DNA from: Aureimonas ureilytica
GTDB lineage: Bacteria > Pseudomonadota > Alphaproteobacteria > Rhizobiales > Rhizobiaceae
Direction of reading: 5' to 3'
NCBI RefSeq assembly: GCF_001475935.1
Contig: NZ_LDQA01000057.1
Span: 1-64,000 of the forward strand
Length of the DNA stretch: 64,000 nt
In this document: positions 1 to 8,710 of the stretch, piece by piece
Numbering within the stretch: position 1 is the first letter of the stretch
Layout: the number at the start of each line of letters is the position of its first letter
The notes under the pieces: model-generated
Databases searched by the model: none
The model's input: the letters and a program-made list of their open reading frames with translations, nothing else
What the model was told of the DNA's origin: nothing
Program-made: the position numbers and the translations under genes

Positions 1-2256
1 TCGCGCGGCCGCCTCGCTCACCGCCGCGCCGTCGCTGCCGAGCAGGCCGACGGAGAGTTCGCGCTCGCCCCGGTCGTTGACGAAGAAGGAGCGCAGGTCC
101 GGGATCGCCGCGAGCTTGGCGGCGATGACGGGCTCGAGCTGGGCCTGGCTGCGGTGGCGGTCGAACTTGCGCACGAGATTGACCGTGAGCGCGGCGCGGC
201 GCACCTCCAGCGTGCCGGTGGGTGATGAGCCGCCGATGGCGAGCACGGAGCGCACCTCGGGCAGTTCGCGGATGCTGGCCGCCGCCAGGTCCACCGCGCG
301 GCGGGTCGAGTCCAGCGTCGTGCCCGGCGGCAGCTCGACGGAGACCACGATGCGCGAGGCGTCTTCCTTGGGGATGAAGCCGGTCGGCAGATGTTTCGTG
401 GCGTCCATCGACAGGAAGAAGAGCCCGATGCCGACCGCGAGCGTCAGCCAGCGCCAGCGCACGGTGAAGCCCAGAAAGCCCGTATAGGCCCGCATCAGCG
501 GCCCGTCGCGCTGCTCGGCGGGATGCGGGCGGTTGAGGAAGGCGAGGAGCACGGCGGCCACCGCCGCGCCAATGGCGATGCGCAGCGACAGCGCGCCGGC
601 CTGATCCCAGGTGACGGCGGGGGCATGGAGCTTCAGCCAGTCCACCGCCGCGTTGCCGCCGGCTGTTTCCGGCAGGGCGGCCAGCGCGAAGAGCGCGCCG
701 ATGGCGAGACCCGCCAACGGGGCGATGCGCAGGACATAGCGGCGCAGGAGCGGGGCGAAGCCCGGTCCTTCATGTGTTTGCGGGCGGAAGAAATAGGCCG
801 CCAGCATGGGCGTGATGAGGCGCGCGACGAGCAGCGAGAAGAACACCGCCACCGCGACCGTCAGGCCGAACTGCTTGAAATACTGGCCGGCGACGCCGCC
901 CATGAAGGAGACTGGCGCGAACACGGCCATGATGGTGAGCGTGATGGCGATGACGGCGAGGCCGATCTCGTCCGCCGCTTCCATCGCCGCCTGATAGGGC
1001 GGCTTGCCCATGCCCATGTGGCGTTCGATGTTTTCGATCTCGACGATCGCATCGTCCACCAGAATGCCGGTCACGAGCGTGATGGCCAGAAGGCTGACGA
1101 GGTTCAGCGAGAACCCCATCATGCTCATGGCCCAGAAGGTCGGGATCGCGGCGAGCGGCAGGGTGATGGCGGCCACCAAGGTCGCGCGCCAGTCTCGCAG
1201 AAAGAGCAGCACGACCACGACGGCGAGGAACGCGCCCTCGGCGAGCGTTTCCATCGCCGATTCGAAATTGCCGTAGGTATAGGTCACGCTGTCGTCGATG
1301 CGCGTGAAGCGCACGTCGGGATGCGCCTTGGCAAGCTCCGCGATGCGCTCGGCGGCGAGACCCGCGACGGTCGTGTCGCTCGCGCCCTTGGAGCGGTAGA
1401 TCGAGAAGGCGACGACGGGCTGGCCGTCGAGCCGGGCAAACGAGCGCGGCTCCTGCACCGTGTCGGTGACGGTGCCCAGCTCCGACAGGCGCACCTGACG
1501 CCCGCCCGACAGCGCGATGCGCGTATCGGCCAAGGCGCGGACGGTGCCGGCGGAGGAGAGGGTGCGGATCGCCTGTTCCTGGCCGCCGAACTGGCCCCGG
1601 CCGCCCGACATATCCACATTGGTGGCGCGCAGCTGCGCGTTCACCTCGGCCGCCGTGATGCCGAGCGCGCCGAGCCGGTCCGGGTCGAGCCGCACTTGGA
1701 TCTCGCGCTTGACGCCGCCCATGCGATCGACCTTGCCGACGCCCTTGATGCCCTGAAGCGCGCGGATCACCGTGTCGTCCACGAACCAGGAGAGCTGCTC
1801 GGGCGTCATGCCCGGCGAGGTCGCGGCATAGGTGACGATCGACTGGTTCTCGACCTCGATACGCTGGACGATCGGCTCCTCGATCGTGCGGGGAAGATTG
1901 CCCCGGATCTTGGCGAGCGCGTCCTTCACGTCGTTGAGGGCGCGGTCGGTGTTGACCTCCAGCCGGAACTCGGCCGCCGTCACGGACTGGCCGTCCGTCA
2001 CGGTGGAGGTGATGTGCTTGATGCCGGAAACGCCGGCGACGGCGTCCTCGACGAGCTTGGTCACCTGCGTTTCCAGCTCGGCGGGTGCGGCGCCCGACTG
2101 GGTGACGGTGACGGAGATCACCGGCACGTCGATATTGGGAAAGCGCGTGATCGGCAGATTCATGAAGCTGACGATGCCGATGGCCACCAGCACCACGAAG
2201 AGAAGGATGGGCGGAACCGGATTGCGGATCGCCCAGGCCGAGATGTTCCAGTTCAT
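1..2256 (-). CDS. RND efflux pump inner-membrane transporter (AcrB/MexB-like), 3' end outside window
   Basis: This is a proton-driven multidrug or solute exporter of the inner membrane that works with a periplasmic adaptor and an outer-membrane channel. The ATG at 2256 opens a frame of 752 codons with no stop before the window edge, so about 70% of a typical 1,030-1,060 residue RND pump is visible. The N-terminus (MNWNISAWAIRNPVPP) and first membrane helix are typical of the family. The motif GILVDDAIVEIENIERH carries the paired Asp residues of the TM4 proton relay. The start overlaps the adaptor stop by 4 bases (ATGA), so translation is probably coupled. The substrate cannot be told from sequence. 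Confidence 0.95.
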   Translation of the reverse strand, partial: MNWNISAWAIRNPVPPILLFVVLVAIGIVSFMNLPITRFPNIDVPVISVTVTQSGAAPAELETQVTKLVEDAVAGVSGIKHITSTVTDGQSVTAAEFRLEVNTDRALNDVKDALAKIRGNLPRTIEEPIVQRIEVENQSIVTYAATSPGMTPEQLSWFVDDTVIRALQGIKGVGKVDRMGGVKREIQVRLDPDRLGALGITAAEVNAQLRATNVDMSGGRGQFGGQEQAIRTLSSAGTVRALADTRIALSGGRQVRLSELGTVTDTVQEPRSFARLDGQPVVAFSIYRSKGASDTTVAGLAAERIAELAKAHPDVRFTRIDDSVTYTYGNFESAMETLAEGAFLAVVVVLLFLRDWRATLVAAITLPLAAIPTFWAMSMMGFSLNLVSLLAITLVTGILVDDAIVEIENIERHMGMGKPPYQAAMEAADEIGLAVIAITLTIMAVFAPVSFMGGVAGQYFKQFGLTVAVAVFFSLLVARLITPMLAAYFFRPQTHEGPGFAPLLRRYVLRIAPLAGLAIGALFALAALPETAGGNAAVDWLKLHAPAVTWDQAGALSLRIAIGAAVAAVLLAFLNRPHPAEQRDGPLMRAYTGFLGFTVRWRWLTLAVGIGLFFLSMDATKHLPTGFIPKEDASRIVVSVELPPGTTLDSTRRAVDLAAASIRELPEVRSVLAIGGSSPTGTLEVRRAALTVNLVRKFDRHRSQAQLEPVIAAKLAAIPDLRSFFVNDRGERELSVGLLGSDGAAVSEAAAR

Positions 2257-3446
2257 CGCTTGGCCTCCGCCGTTTCGAGCGTCTCGGCCGGCACGGGCGT
2301 GACCTTGTCGCCATCGCGCACGAAGGTGCCGGCGACCGCGACGACGCTCTCGCCCGCCTGGAGGCCGGAGCGGATTTCCACCGCGCTGCCGGTGGAAACG
2401 CCCGTGGTGACGGTGCGCGTCGCCACGACGCCGTTCGACACGACCTGCACGAAATCGCCCGTCGGCCCGGTGTTGACGGCGGTGCGCGGCACGGTGACGC
2501 CGGTGCTGCGATCGGTCTCGATCACGGCGCGAGCAAACGCCCCGACGCGCAGGGTGGCCTCCTTGGGCAGGGCGATACGCACGCGCCCGAGGCGCGAGGC
2601 CTGCTCGACGCGCGGCGAGACCAGGCGCACTTCGCCATGGGTCTTGATGCCGCCCGCCGCCGTCACTTGAGCCGGCTCACCCTTGCGAATCGTGCCGAGC
2701 GCGGTTTCAGACACGTCGGCGTCGAGTTCCACCAGCCCGTCGCGCGCGATCTCGAACAGGCCGCCGCCGGCCGCCGAGACGATCTGCCCGAGCTGGGCGA
2801 CACGGCGCAGGACGAGCCCGTCCGTCGGCGCGCGGATTTCAGCCTTGGAGCGGCGAAGCTCCAGCTCGGCGCGTTCGGCGCGCGTGGCGGCGAGGTCCGC
2901 TTCCGAGAGGGCCACGTTCTGGCGTGCGGAGGCAAGGCGGGCCGCAGCCGTCGCGGCGGCCGAGACGCGCGTGTCCAAGACGTCCTGGCCGACAATGCCC
3001 TTGTCGTTCAGCGCCCTCGTGCGCTTCAGCGAGGCGTCCGCCTCCACCGAGGCCGGCTCGGCTTCGGTGATCGCGGCCTTGGCCTGCTGTATCGCGGCTT
3101 CGGCACGCGCGACCTGCGAGGCGGAGCGCGCCAGATTGACGTCGATCATGTCGGTTTCGAGCCGGGCCAGAACCTGACCGGCCTTCACTTCGTCGCCCTC
3201 GTCCACCAGAAGCTCGCGAACGCGCAGGCCATCGACATCCGCGCCGACCGTCACGGTCTCGCGCGGGGTCAGCGTGCCGGTGACGGTGACGCTCGCCACC
3301 AGTTCGCGCGGCTCGGCCGTCAGCACCGAGATGTTGGGCGGCGGGGGCGCGGCGACTGGTGCGGCCGGTTCGGCGGCCCATGTGGGAGCGGTCAGGCCGC
3401 TCAGCGCGACCGAAGCGGCAAGGGAGAGGGCCAGGCACCGAAGCAT
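2253..3446 (-). CDS. RND efflux periplasmic adaptor subunit (membrane fusion protein, HlyD/AcrA family)
   Basis: This adaptor links the inner-membrane pump to an outer-membrane channel. The protein (397 aa) begins with a signal peptide (MLRCLALSLAASVALSG, Ala-rich cleavage region) and then shows the barrel/lipoyl and alpha-hairpin pattern of the family. The lipoyl half-motif VDEGDEVKAGQVLARL and the return half-motif RAPTDGLVLRRVAQLGQIV are readable. I chose the ATG at 3446 because GGAG sits 7 bases upstream. An in-frame ATG at 3500 overlaps the stop of the TetR gene by 4 bases and would add 18 residues; it has a poorer ribosome site but cannot be excluded. The gene is the middle member of a regulator-adaptor-pump operon. 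Confidence 0.93.
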   Translation of the reverse strand: MLRCLALSLAASVALSGLTAPTWAAEPAAPVAAPPPPNISVLTAEPRELVASVTVTGTLTPRETVTVGADVDGLRVRELLVDEGDEVKAGQVLARLETDMIDVNLARSASQVARAEAAIQQAKAAITEAEPASVEADASLKRTRALNDKGIVGQDVLDTRVSAAATAAARLASARQNVALSEADLAATRAERAELELRRSKAEIRAPTDGLVLRRVAQLGQIVSAAGGGLFEIARDGLVELDADVSETALGTIRKGEPAQVTAAGGIKTHGEVRLVSPRVEQASRLGRVRIALPKEATLRVGAFARAVIETDRSTGVTVPRTAVNTGPTGDFVQVVSNGVVATRTVTTGVSTGSAVEIRSGLQAGESVVAVAGTFVRDGDKVTPVPAETLETAEAKR

Positions 3447-3496
3447 GGGAACACTCCGAAAGAAGCGAGGGAGGGGAGAGAGAGGAGCGCGCGCGA

Positions 3497-4120
3497 TCAT
3501 GCGGGGTCGGCCCCCAGAAGGCTGGCGATCATACGGTGAAGGTAGGGGCGCAGCGTTTCGGCTGGGCGCTCGGGCTCAAGGCGAAGCCGCATGACGAGGC
3601 CGTCGCCCATACCCATGAGAAAGGTCAGCGCGAGGTCGAGATCGAGATCGGCGGCGATCTCGCCACGCGAGCGCGCCTCCTCCAGAACCACCTGAAACCG
3701 TTGGCGCACTTCGGCCTCGATCGCCTGGAAGCGCTCGCCGACAGCCGTGTTGCGCAGCGATTCCGAGCAGATCTCCACCATCAGATTGCCGGTCTCCGGG
3801 TCGCGGGCCTGCGCGAGATAGGTCAGCGCGACATCGGTGATGCGGCGGGCGATCGGGCCGGGCGCGGCGAGTTGGGCGAGGCAGGCGCTCGCGGCCAGCC
3901 GCTCCTCCTCGGCGATCGCCTCGATGATCGCGTCCTTGGAGGGATAATAGCGATAGAGCGCGCCCGGGCTCATCTTCGCTTCGGCGCAGATTTCGCTCAT
4001 CGACGCGCGATGAAAGCCCGAGCGCGAGAAGCAAAGCCGCGCGGCGCGAAGGATGTGGTCCTTGCGCGAGAGGGGCGCGCTCGCCGCCTCCGGCAATTCG
4101 GCAGTATCGGTGAAGGTCAT
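3497..4120 (-). CDS. TetR/AcrR family transcriptional regulator of the adjacent RND operon
   Basis: This is a ligand-responsive repressor, likely of its own operon. The 207-residue protein has the TetR helix-turn-helix at about residues 40-65 (MSEICAEAKMSPGALYRYYP), followed by a helical ligand-binding domain. I chose the start at 4120 because the longer frame from 4156 would place the palindromic operator inside the coding sequence. The gene lies immediately upstream of the adaptor on the same strand, which is the usual layout for local efflux control. The inducer is unknown. Confidence 0.92.
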   Translation of the reverse strand: MTFTDTAELPEAASAPLSRKDHILRAARLCFSRSGFHRASMSEICAEAKMSPGALYRYYPSKDAIIEAIAEEERLAASACLAQLAAPGPIARRITDVALTYLAQARDPETGNLMVEICSESLRNTAVGERFQAIEAEVRQRFQVVLEEARSRGEIAADLDLDLALTFLMGMGDGLVMRLRLEPERPAETLRPYLHRMIASLLGADPA

Positions 4121-4140
4121 GGAATCAGCAGAATGAGAGC

Positions 4141-4152
4141 GAACGATCGTTC
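4141..4152. promoter_or_regulatory. Candidate TetR operator (perfect 12-bp palindrome)
   Basis: GAACGATCGTTC is a perfect palindrome 20 bases upstream of the chosen TetR start. Its composition resembles operators of TetR-type efflux repressors. Autoregulation of the whole regulator-adaptor-pump unit is inferred from position. Confidence 0.6.
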
Positions 4153-4231
4153 TCATATCATTCGCAACTTATCAGGTCCAGATACGATCAACTTTCCGTT
4201 GGCTTGAAACTGATGTCGGGCTGGCGAAGGT

Positions 4232-4495
4232 TCAGGGGTCGAGCGGCCGCATCTGGTCGAGAATGTCGCGCGCGGCGTCGTTGCGTGCGAGCAGCAGTTC
4301 GATAGAGGAACGCTGGAACATCGTGACCGCCATCAGCAGTCGCAATTCGGGCTGATGCGGACTGGAGAGAATCATCGGCGCGGGCTGGAGCGGCGGGTCC
4401 CGGTCGTCGACGTCGGTTTCCGCGCGCACGTCTTCGCCGGAAAGCCGATGGGGCTCTCCCTGCGAGCGGACGTTGGGGAAGCGCAGAATGTTCAT
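4232..4495 (-). CDS. Small protein of unknown function (87 aa)
   Basis: I do not recognise this protein. It starts MNILRFPNVRSQGEPHRL, has an acidic middle (ETDVDDRDP) and ends in an amphipathic helical stretch (LLMAVTMFQRSSIELLLARN) without a signal peptide or a clear membrane helix. I chose the ATG at 4495 because a GGA-containing site lies just upstream and the sequence further up looks non-coding. It stands alone between the efflux operon and the ffh promoter region on the other strand. The protein-like composition supports a real gene, but function is unknown. Confidence 0.6.
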   Translation of the reverse strand: MNILRFPNVRSQGEPHRLSGEDVRAETDVDDRDPPLQPAPMILSSPHQPELRLLMAVTMFQRSSIELLLARNDAARDILDQMRPLDP

Positions 4496-4871
4496 GGTTC
4501 CAGCGGGCGTCGGAATGGTCTGACCGAAGAGTAACTTCGGACGTTTAAGAAAGTGGCGACAGGAATGCGTAGGACGTGGAATGCAGCGTGTCTTCGCGCC
4601 AAAACTCTGAGAAAGCGTGAAGAGGGACCGGTTTTGCACCGGATGAGGCCGTGGCTCTTGACTTTCGAGCCCCGAGCAGCCTTAAAGACCCAAACCTTGC
4701 GACCGTTCCGACCGCAATCCGCCGACCATGTCCCTCGTTTGCCGAGCCGCATGGAGGTCCCCATCCGCCAGCGAGATTCGCCCGCGGATGCGATCCGCTT
4801 TGGCGCTGCGGCTTGGAAGGGGCGCTTCCGGTTCCCATTCTTCCGCTGGTCGGAAGAACAAGGACGATGCG
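4496..4871. other. Divergent intergenic region upstream of ffh (376 bp)
   Basis: This gap separates the 87-aa gene (minus) from ffh (plus). It holds a small hairpin (CCGAAG/CTTCGG, 4524-4540) just upstream of the minus-strand gene and a candidate ffh promoter at 4657-4686. No convincing coding frame is seen. Confidence 0.6.
4657..4686 (+). promoter_or_regulatory. Candidate sigma-70 promoter for ffh
   Basis: CTTGACT at 4657-4663 matches the alphaproteobacterial -35 (CTTGAC). A 17-base spacer leads to CTTAAA at 4681-4686 as a weak -10. The distance to the ffh ATG is about 185 bases. Confidence 0.4.
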
Positions 4872-6437
4872 ATGTTTGAATCCCTCCAGGACCGCCTCGG
4901 GTCCATCCTGAACGGCCTCACCGGCCGCGGCGCGCTGTCGGACTCCGACGTGTCGGCCGCGCTGCGCGAGGTTCGTCGGGCGCTTCTGGAAGCGGACGTG
5001 TCGCTGGAAGTGGTGCGCTCCTTCACCGACCGCGTGCGTTCCAAGGCCGTGGGCGCCGAGATCGTCAAGTCGATCAAGCCCGGCCAGATGGTGGTCAAGC
5101 TCGTTCATGACGAGCTGGTCGCGACGCTCGGCTCCGATCAGGTGGCGATCGATCTGAACGCGCCTTCGCCGGTCACGATCATGATGGTCGGCCTGCAGGG
5201 CTCGGGCAAGACCACCACCACGGGCAAGATCGCCAAGCGCCTGACGGAGCGCCAGAAGAAGCGCGTCCTCATGGCCTCGCTCGACACGCGCCGCCCGGCT
5301 GCGCAGGAGCAGCTGCGCATTCTGGGCGAGCAGACGGGCGTCGCCACCCTGCCGATCATCGCGGGCCAGGACCCTGTCGAGATCGCGGCCCGCGCCGCGC
5401 AGGCCGCCCGCCTCGGCGGTTACGACGTTCTCATCCTCGACACCGCCGGCCGCACGCATATCGACGAGCCGCTGATGGTGGAAATGGCCGAGATCAAGGC
5501 CAAGTCCGCCCCGCATGAAATCCTGCTCGTCGCCGATTCGCTGACCGGTCAGGACGCGGTGAATCTGGCTCGCTCCTTCGACGAACGCGTCGGCATCTCG
5601 GGCATCGTCCTGACCCGCGTCGATGGCGACGGGCGCGGCGGCGCCGCGCTCTCCATGCGCGCCGTTACCGGCAAGCCGATCAAGCTGATCGGCACGGGCG
5701 AGAAGATGGACGCGCTGGAGGATTTCCATCCCGCGCGCATCGCCGACCGCATCCTTGGCATGGGCGACATCGTTTCGCTGGTCGAGCGGGCCGCCGAAAA
5801 CATCGACGCGGAAAAAGCCGCGGCGATGGCCAAGAAGATGCAGTCCGGCAAGTTCGATCTGAACGATCTGGCCGACCAGATCGGCCAGATGCAGAAGCTC
5901 GGCGGCATGGGCGGCGTCATGGGCATGATGCCCGGCATGGCCAAGATGAAGGACCAGATCTCGGCCGCCGGTCTCGACGACAAGTTGCTCAAGCGCCAGC
6001 TCGCGATCATCTCGTCCATGACGAAGTGGGAGCGCGAGAACCCGGACCTGCTCAAGCACTCGCGCAAGAAGCGCATCGCGGCGGGCTCGGGCACGGATTC
6101 GGCCGACATCAACAAGCTTCTCAAGATGCACCGTCAGATGGCGGACATGATGAAGGCGATGGGCGGCAAGGGCGGCAAGGGCGCCGGCATCATGGGCAAG
6201 CTCATGGGCGGCCTCGGCTCCAAGATGGGTCTTCCGCCCGGTCTCGGCGGCGGTATGCCGGACCTCTCCAAGATGGACCCCAAGAAGCTCGAAGAGATGG
6301 CCAAGTCCCTTCAGAAGGGTGGCCTCGGGGGAATGGGCGGCTTGCCCGGCGGCCTGCCTCCCGGCCTTGGCGGCGGTGGGCTTCCCGGCCTGCCTGGCCT
6401 TCCCAAGCTTCCCGGTCTTCCGGGCAAGAAACGATAG
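4872..6437 (+). CDS. ffh: Signal recognition particle protein Ffh (SRP54)
   Basis: Ffh is the SRP GTPase that binds signal sequences and SRP RNA and docks ribosomes at FtsY for membrane insertion. In the 521-residue protein the N domain covers about 1-90. The G domain has the P-loop at 107-119 (GLQGSGKTTTTGK), DTAGR at 190-194 and TRVD at 248-251. The Met-rich M domain follows at roughly 300-460. The tail is unusually rich in Gly, Pro and Leu, a common alphaproteobacterial extension. I chose the ATG at 4872 because AGGA lies just upstream and the family N-terminus (MFESLQDRLG) starts there. rpsP follows 100 bases downstream. Confidence 0.97.
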   Translation: MFESLQDRLGSILNGLTGRGALSDSDVSAALREVRRALLEADVSLEVVRSFTDRVRSKAVGAEIVKSIKPGQMVVKLVHDELVATLGSDQVAIDLNAPSPVTIMMVGLQGSGKTTTTGKIAKRLTERQKKRVLMASLDTRRPAAQEQLRILGEQTGVATLPIIAGQDPVEIAARAAQAARLGGYDVLILDTAGRTHIDEPLMVEMAEIKAKSAPHEILLVADSLTGQDAVNLARSFDERVGISGIVLTRVDGDGRGGAALSMRAVTGKPIKLIGTGEKMDALEDFHPARIADRILGMGDIVSLVERAAENIDAEKAAAMAKKMQSGKFDLNDLADQIGQMQKLGGMGGVMGMMPGMAKMKDQISAAGLDDKLLKRQLAIISSMTKWERENPDLLKHSRKKRIAAGSGTDSADINKLLKMHRQMADMMKAMGGKGGKGAGIMGKLMGGLGSKMGLPPGLGGGMPDLSKMDPKKLEEMAKSLQKGGLGGMGGLPGGLPPGLGGGGLPGLPGLPKLPGLPGKKR

Positions 6438-6537
6438 AGGCCGGCGCGCCGGCTTCTCCTTCGCAACACCAACTTAACTGTCAGACACCACGGCGCGGCC
6501 TCAAAAGGCGCCGGGATCAAGAACAAAGGACAAACCC

Positions 6538-6921
6538 ATGCCTCTCAAGATGCGCCTCGCCCGTGCCGGCTCCAAGAAGCGCCCCTACTACCACATCGTC
6601 GTCGCCGACGCCCGTTCGCCGCGCGACGGCCGCTTCGTTGAGGCGGTCGGCGCTTGGAACCCGATGCTGCCGAAGGACGCCGAGCGCGTCACCCTTCAGG
6701 AAGACCGCATCAAGCATTGGCTCGGTGAAGGCGCTCAGCCGACCGACCGTGTGCTGCGCTTCCTCGACAAGGCCGGCATCGTGAACCGTCCGTCGCGCGA
6801 GAACCTCAAGAAGGGCCTGCCGGGCAAGAAGGCCCAGGAGCGCGAAGCCGAGCGCAAGCAGCGCGAGGAAGACGCCCGCGCCGCCGCCGAGCAGGCCGCT
6901 GCCGAAGCTTCGGCCGAGTAA
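6538..6921 (+). CDS. rpsP: 30S ribosomal protein S16
   Basis: S16 is a small-subunit assembly protein. The 127-residue sequence opens with the family signature ([20 protein letters not shown], then [15 protein letters not shown]) and carries a Lys/Glu/Ala-rich alphaproteobacterial C-terminal extension. A strong AAAGGA lies 8 bases before the ATG. It sits between ffh and rimM as in many alphaproteobacteria, but a terminator and a GGDEF gene follow it here, so cotranscription with rimM is unlikely. Confidence 0.98.
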   Translation: MPLKMRLARAGSKKRPYYHIVVADARSPRDGRFVEAVGAWNPMLPKDAERVTLQEDRIKHWLGEGAQPTDRVLRFLDKAGIVNRPSRENLKKGLPGKKAQEREAERKQREEDARAAAEQAAAEASAE

Positions 6922-6973
6922 GGTTTCGGAGCGGTCACTTGACCGATCTCTTAACATCTCGACTGTAAAAGTA

Positions 6974-7003
6974 AGGCGCGCTGGCTTTCCAGCGCGCCTT
7001 TTT
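6974..7003 (+). terminator. Rho-independent terminator after rpsP
   Basis: An 11-bp perfect stem (AGGCGCGCTGG/CCAGCGCGCCT, loop CTTT) is followed by five T. It should end the ffh-rpsP transcript. Confidence 0.9.
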
Positions 7004-7120
7004 CGTGGGGCAGCGAGTCGGCTTGGCCATGGCCGGGAGCGGCGCGCATCGGACTTTCGGCGAACACCCTTCGCCCGAAGTATGTCTTTGCCGTTCGATC
7101 CGCGCTTCGTTGGGAGACTG

Positions 7121-8563
7121 ATGCCGATGGACCTGTTCGCCCTTGCCCCGATCCCTCTCTGGCTGGAGGACTGGAGCGGCATCCGCCGGCTCGTGGACCA
7201 ATGGCGGGCGGAAGGGATGGACGATCCCCGCGCTTTTCTCTCAGCCGATCTCACCCGGGTTCGCGCCTCGGCCCAAGCGATCCGCATCATCGACGTGAAC
7301 CCCGCGACCCTGCGCCTGTTCGAAGCGCGCGACACGGCCGAACTCGTCAACCGGCTGGGCGAAGTGTTCCAGGGCGCGATGCTGGAAAACCATCTGGAGG
7401 AGATCGTTCAGATCGCCGGCGGCTCGCCCGAGTTCACCAGTTCCGCCGTGAACCATACGTTGAGCGGCCGCCCGCTCGACATCCAGCTCAAGGGCCGCAT
7501 CCTGCCCGGCCACGAAGACACTTGGGACCGGGTTCTGGTCGCGACCGAAGACGTGAGCGAGCGCGAGGGCGCGCGGCGGCAACTCGCCGAAAGCGAGGTC
7601 TATGCCACGGCGCTTTTCGAGAACTCGCCGGTTTCGCTCTGGGTGGAAGATTTCTCGGCCATCCGTGAACTTCTGGAAGACGTGCGCGCGACCGGCGTGT
7701 CCGACTTTCGCACCTTTCTCGAAGTGCATCCCGATTTCGTCACGCGCTGCGCCAGCGAAATCCGCGTTCTTTCGGTCAACCGGCAGACGCTCCAGCTCTT
7801 CCGCGCGCCCGATCTCGACACGCTCCTGTCGCGCCTGGGCGACGTGTTCCGCGACCGGATGCTGCATCCCTTTCAGGAGCAGCTCATCGATCTCTGGAAC
7901 GGCAAGCTCTTCCAGAGCCGCGAGGTCGTGAACTACTCGCTGGAGGGCGAGGAGATGCATTTCGTCCTTCAGTTCGACGTCCTGCCGGGGCATGAGAGGG
8001 ATTGGTCGCTCGTTCAGATCGCGCTGACCGACATCACCGCGCGCAAGAAGGCGGAGGCCTATCTCGAATATCTCGGCAAGCACGATGTTCTGACCAAGCT
8101 CTACAACCGCTCCTTCTTCAACGACGAGATGAACCGCATCGAACGCCGGCGCACGGAAACGGTGAGCGTGCTGGTGGCCGATCTCAACGGGCTGAAGGCG
8201 CTGAACGACCAACTCGGCCATGCCGCCGGCGACACGCTTCTGCGCCGGGCAGGAGAGGTCTTTACAGAGGCCGTAAGCCGTCCCTGGACCGCCGCGCGCA
8301 TCGGCGGGGACGAGTTCGCCGTGCTGATGCCGGGCGCGGGAGCCGCCGAGGCGGAGATGCTGATGGCTTCGATCGAGGAACTCTGCGAGGTCAACAACCA
8401 GTTCTATCCCGGCGAAGCCCTGTCGCTGTCCATGGGCATTGCGACCATGCGGGCGGGCGAGCGGCTGGAGGAGGTGGCGCGCCGGGCCGATCTTCTGATG
8501 TATCAGGTGAAGCGGCGCTTCTATGAACGGACCCATCAGGATCGGCGTGGGGCGATGTCCTGA
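7121..8563 (+). CDS. Diguanylate cyclase with two PAS-like sensor domains (PAS-PAS-GGDEF)
   Basis: The predicted enzyme makes cyclic di-GMP from two GTP. The protein (480 aa from this start) has two homologous PAS-like units, marked by PIPLWLEDWS and PVSLWVEDFS near the start of each. A GGDEF domain follows, with the intact active-site signature RIGGDEF (GGDEF at 395-399) and the upstream D-x-N-x-LK-x-LND metal/substrate motif. The RxxD inhibitory-site position reads RPWT, so product inhibition is probably absent. No signal peptide or membrane helix is seen, so it should be cytosolic. GGGAG lies 4 bases before the ATG at 7121 and 10 before the ATG at 7127; an upstream ATG at 7082 has no good ribosome site. 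Confidence 0.9.
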   Translation: MPMDLFALAPIPLWLEDWSGIRRLVDQWRAEGMDDPRAFLSADLTRVRASAQAIRIIDVNPATLRLFEARDTAELVNRLGEVFQGAMLENHLEEIVQIAGGSPEFTSSAVNHTLSGRPLDIQLKGRILPGHEDTWDRVLVATEDVSEREGARRQLAESEVYATALFENSPVSLWVEDFSAIRELLEDVRATGVSDFRTFLEVHPDFVTRCASEIRVLSVNRQTLQLFRAPDLDTLLSRLGDVFRDRMLHPFQEQLIDLWNGKLFQSREVVNYSLEGEEMHFVLQFDVLPGHERDWSLVQIALTDITARKKAEAYLEYLGKHDVLTKLYNRSFFNDEMNRIERRRTETVSVLVADLNGLKALNDQLGHAAGDTLLRRAGEVFTEAVSRPWTAARIGGDEFAVLMPGAGAAEAEMLMASIEELCEVNNQFYPGEALSLSMGIATMRAGERLEEVARRADLLMYQVKRRFYERTHQDRRGAMS

Positions 8564-8710
8564 CGGGTTTTCGGCCGGACGATTCGCGGCCCGTGGTTGA
8601 CGAAGCTCGCGCGCGCGGTCAAACGATCTCTGGAGTTTTTTGAACTGGCCAGTTCCAATGCCCTCGGGCAGGCTGGCCGCTCTTCCGTTCCTTCGCGAGT
8701 TCGCTGCCCC

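Noticed and set aside
391-2670. 759-codon plus-strand frame opposite the RND pump
   Set aside because: Low-complexity Arg/Asp/His composition and complete overlap with a clear RND gene and its adaptor; it is a shadow frame.
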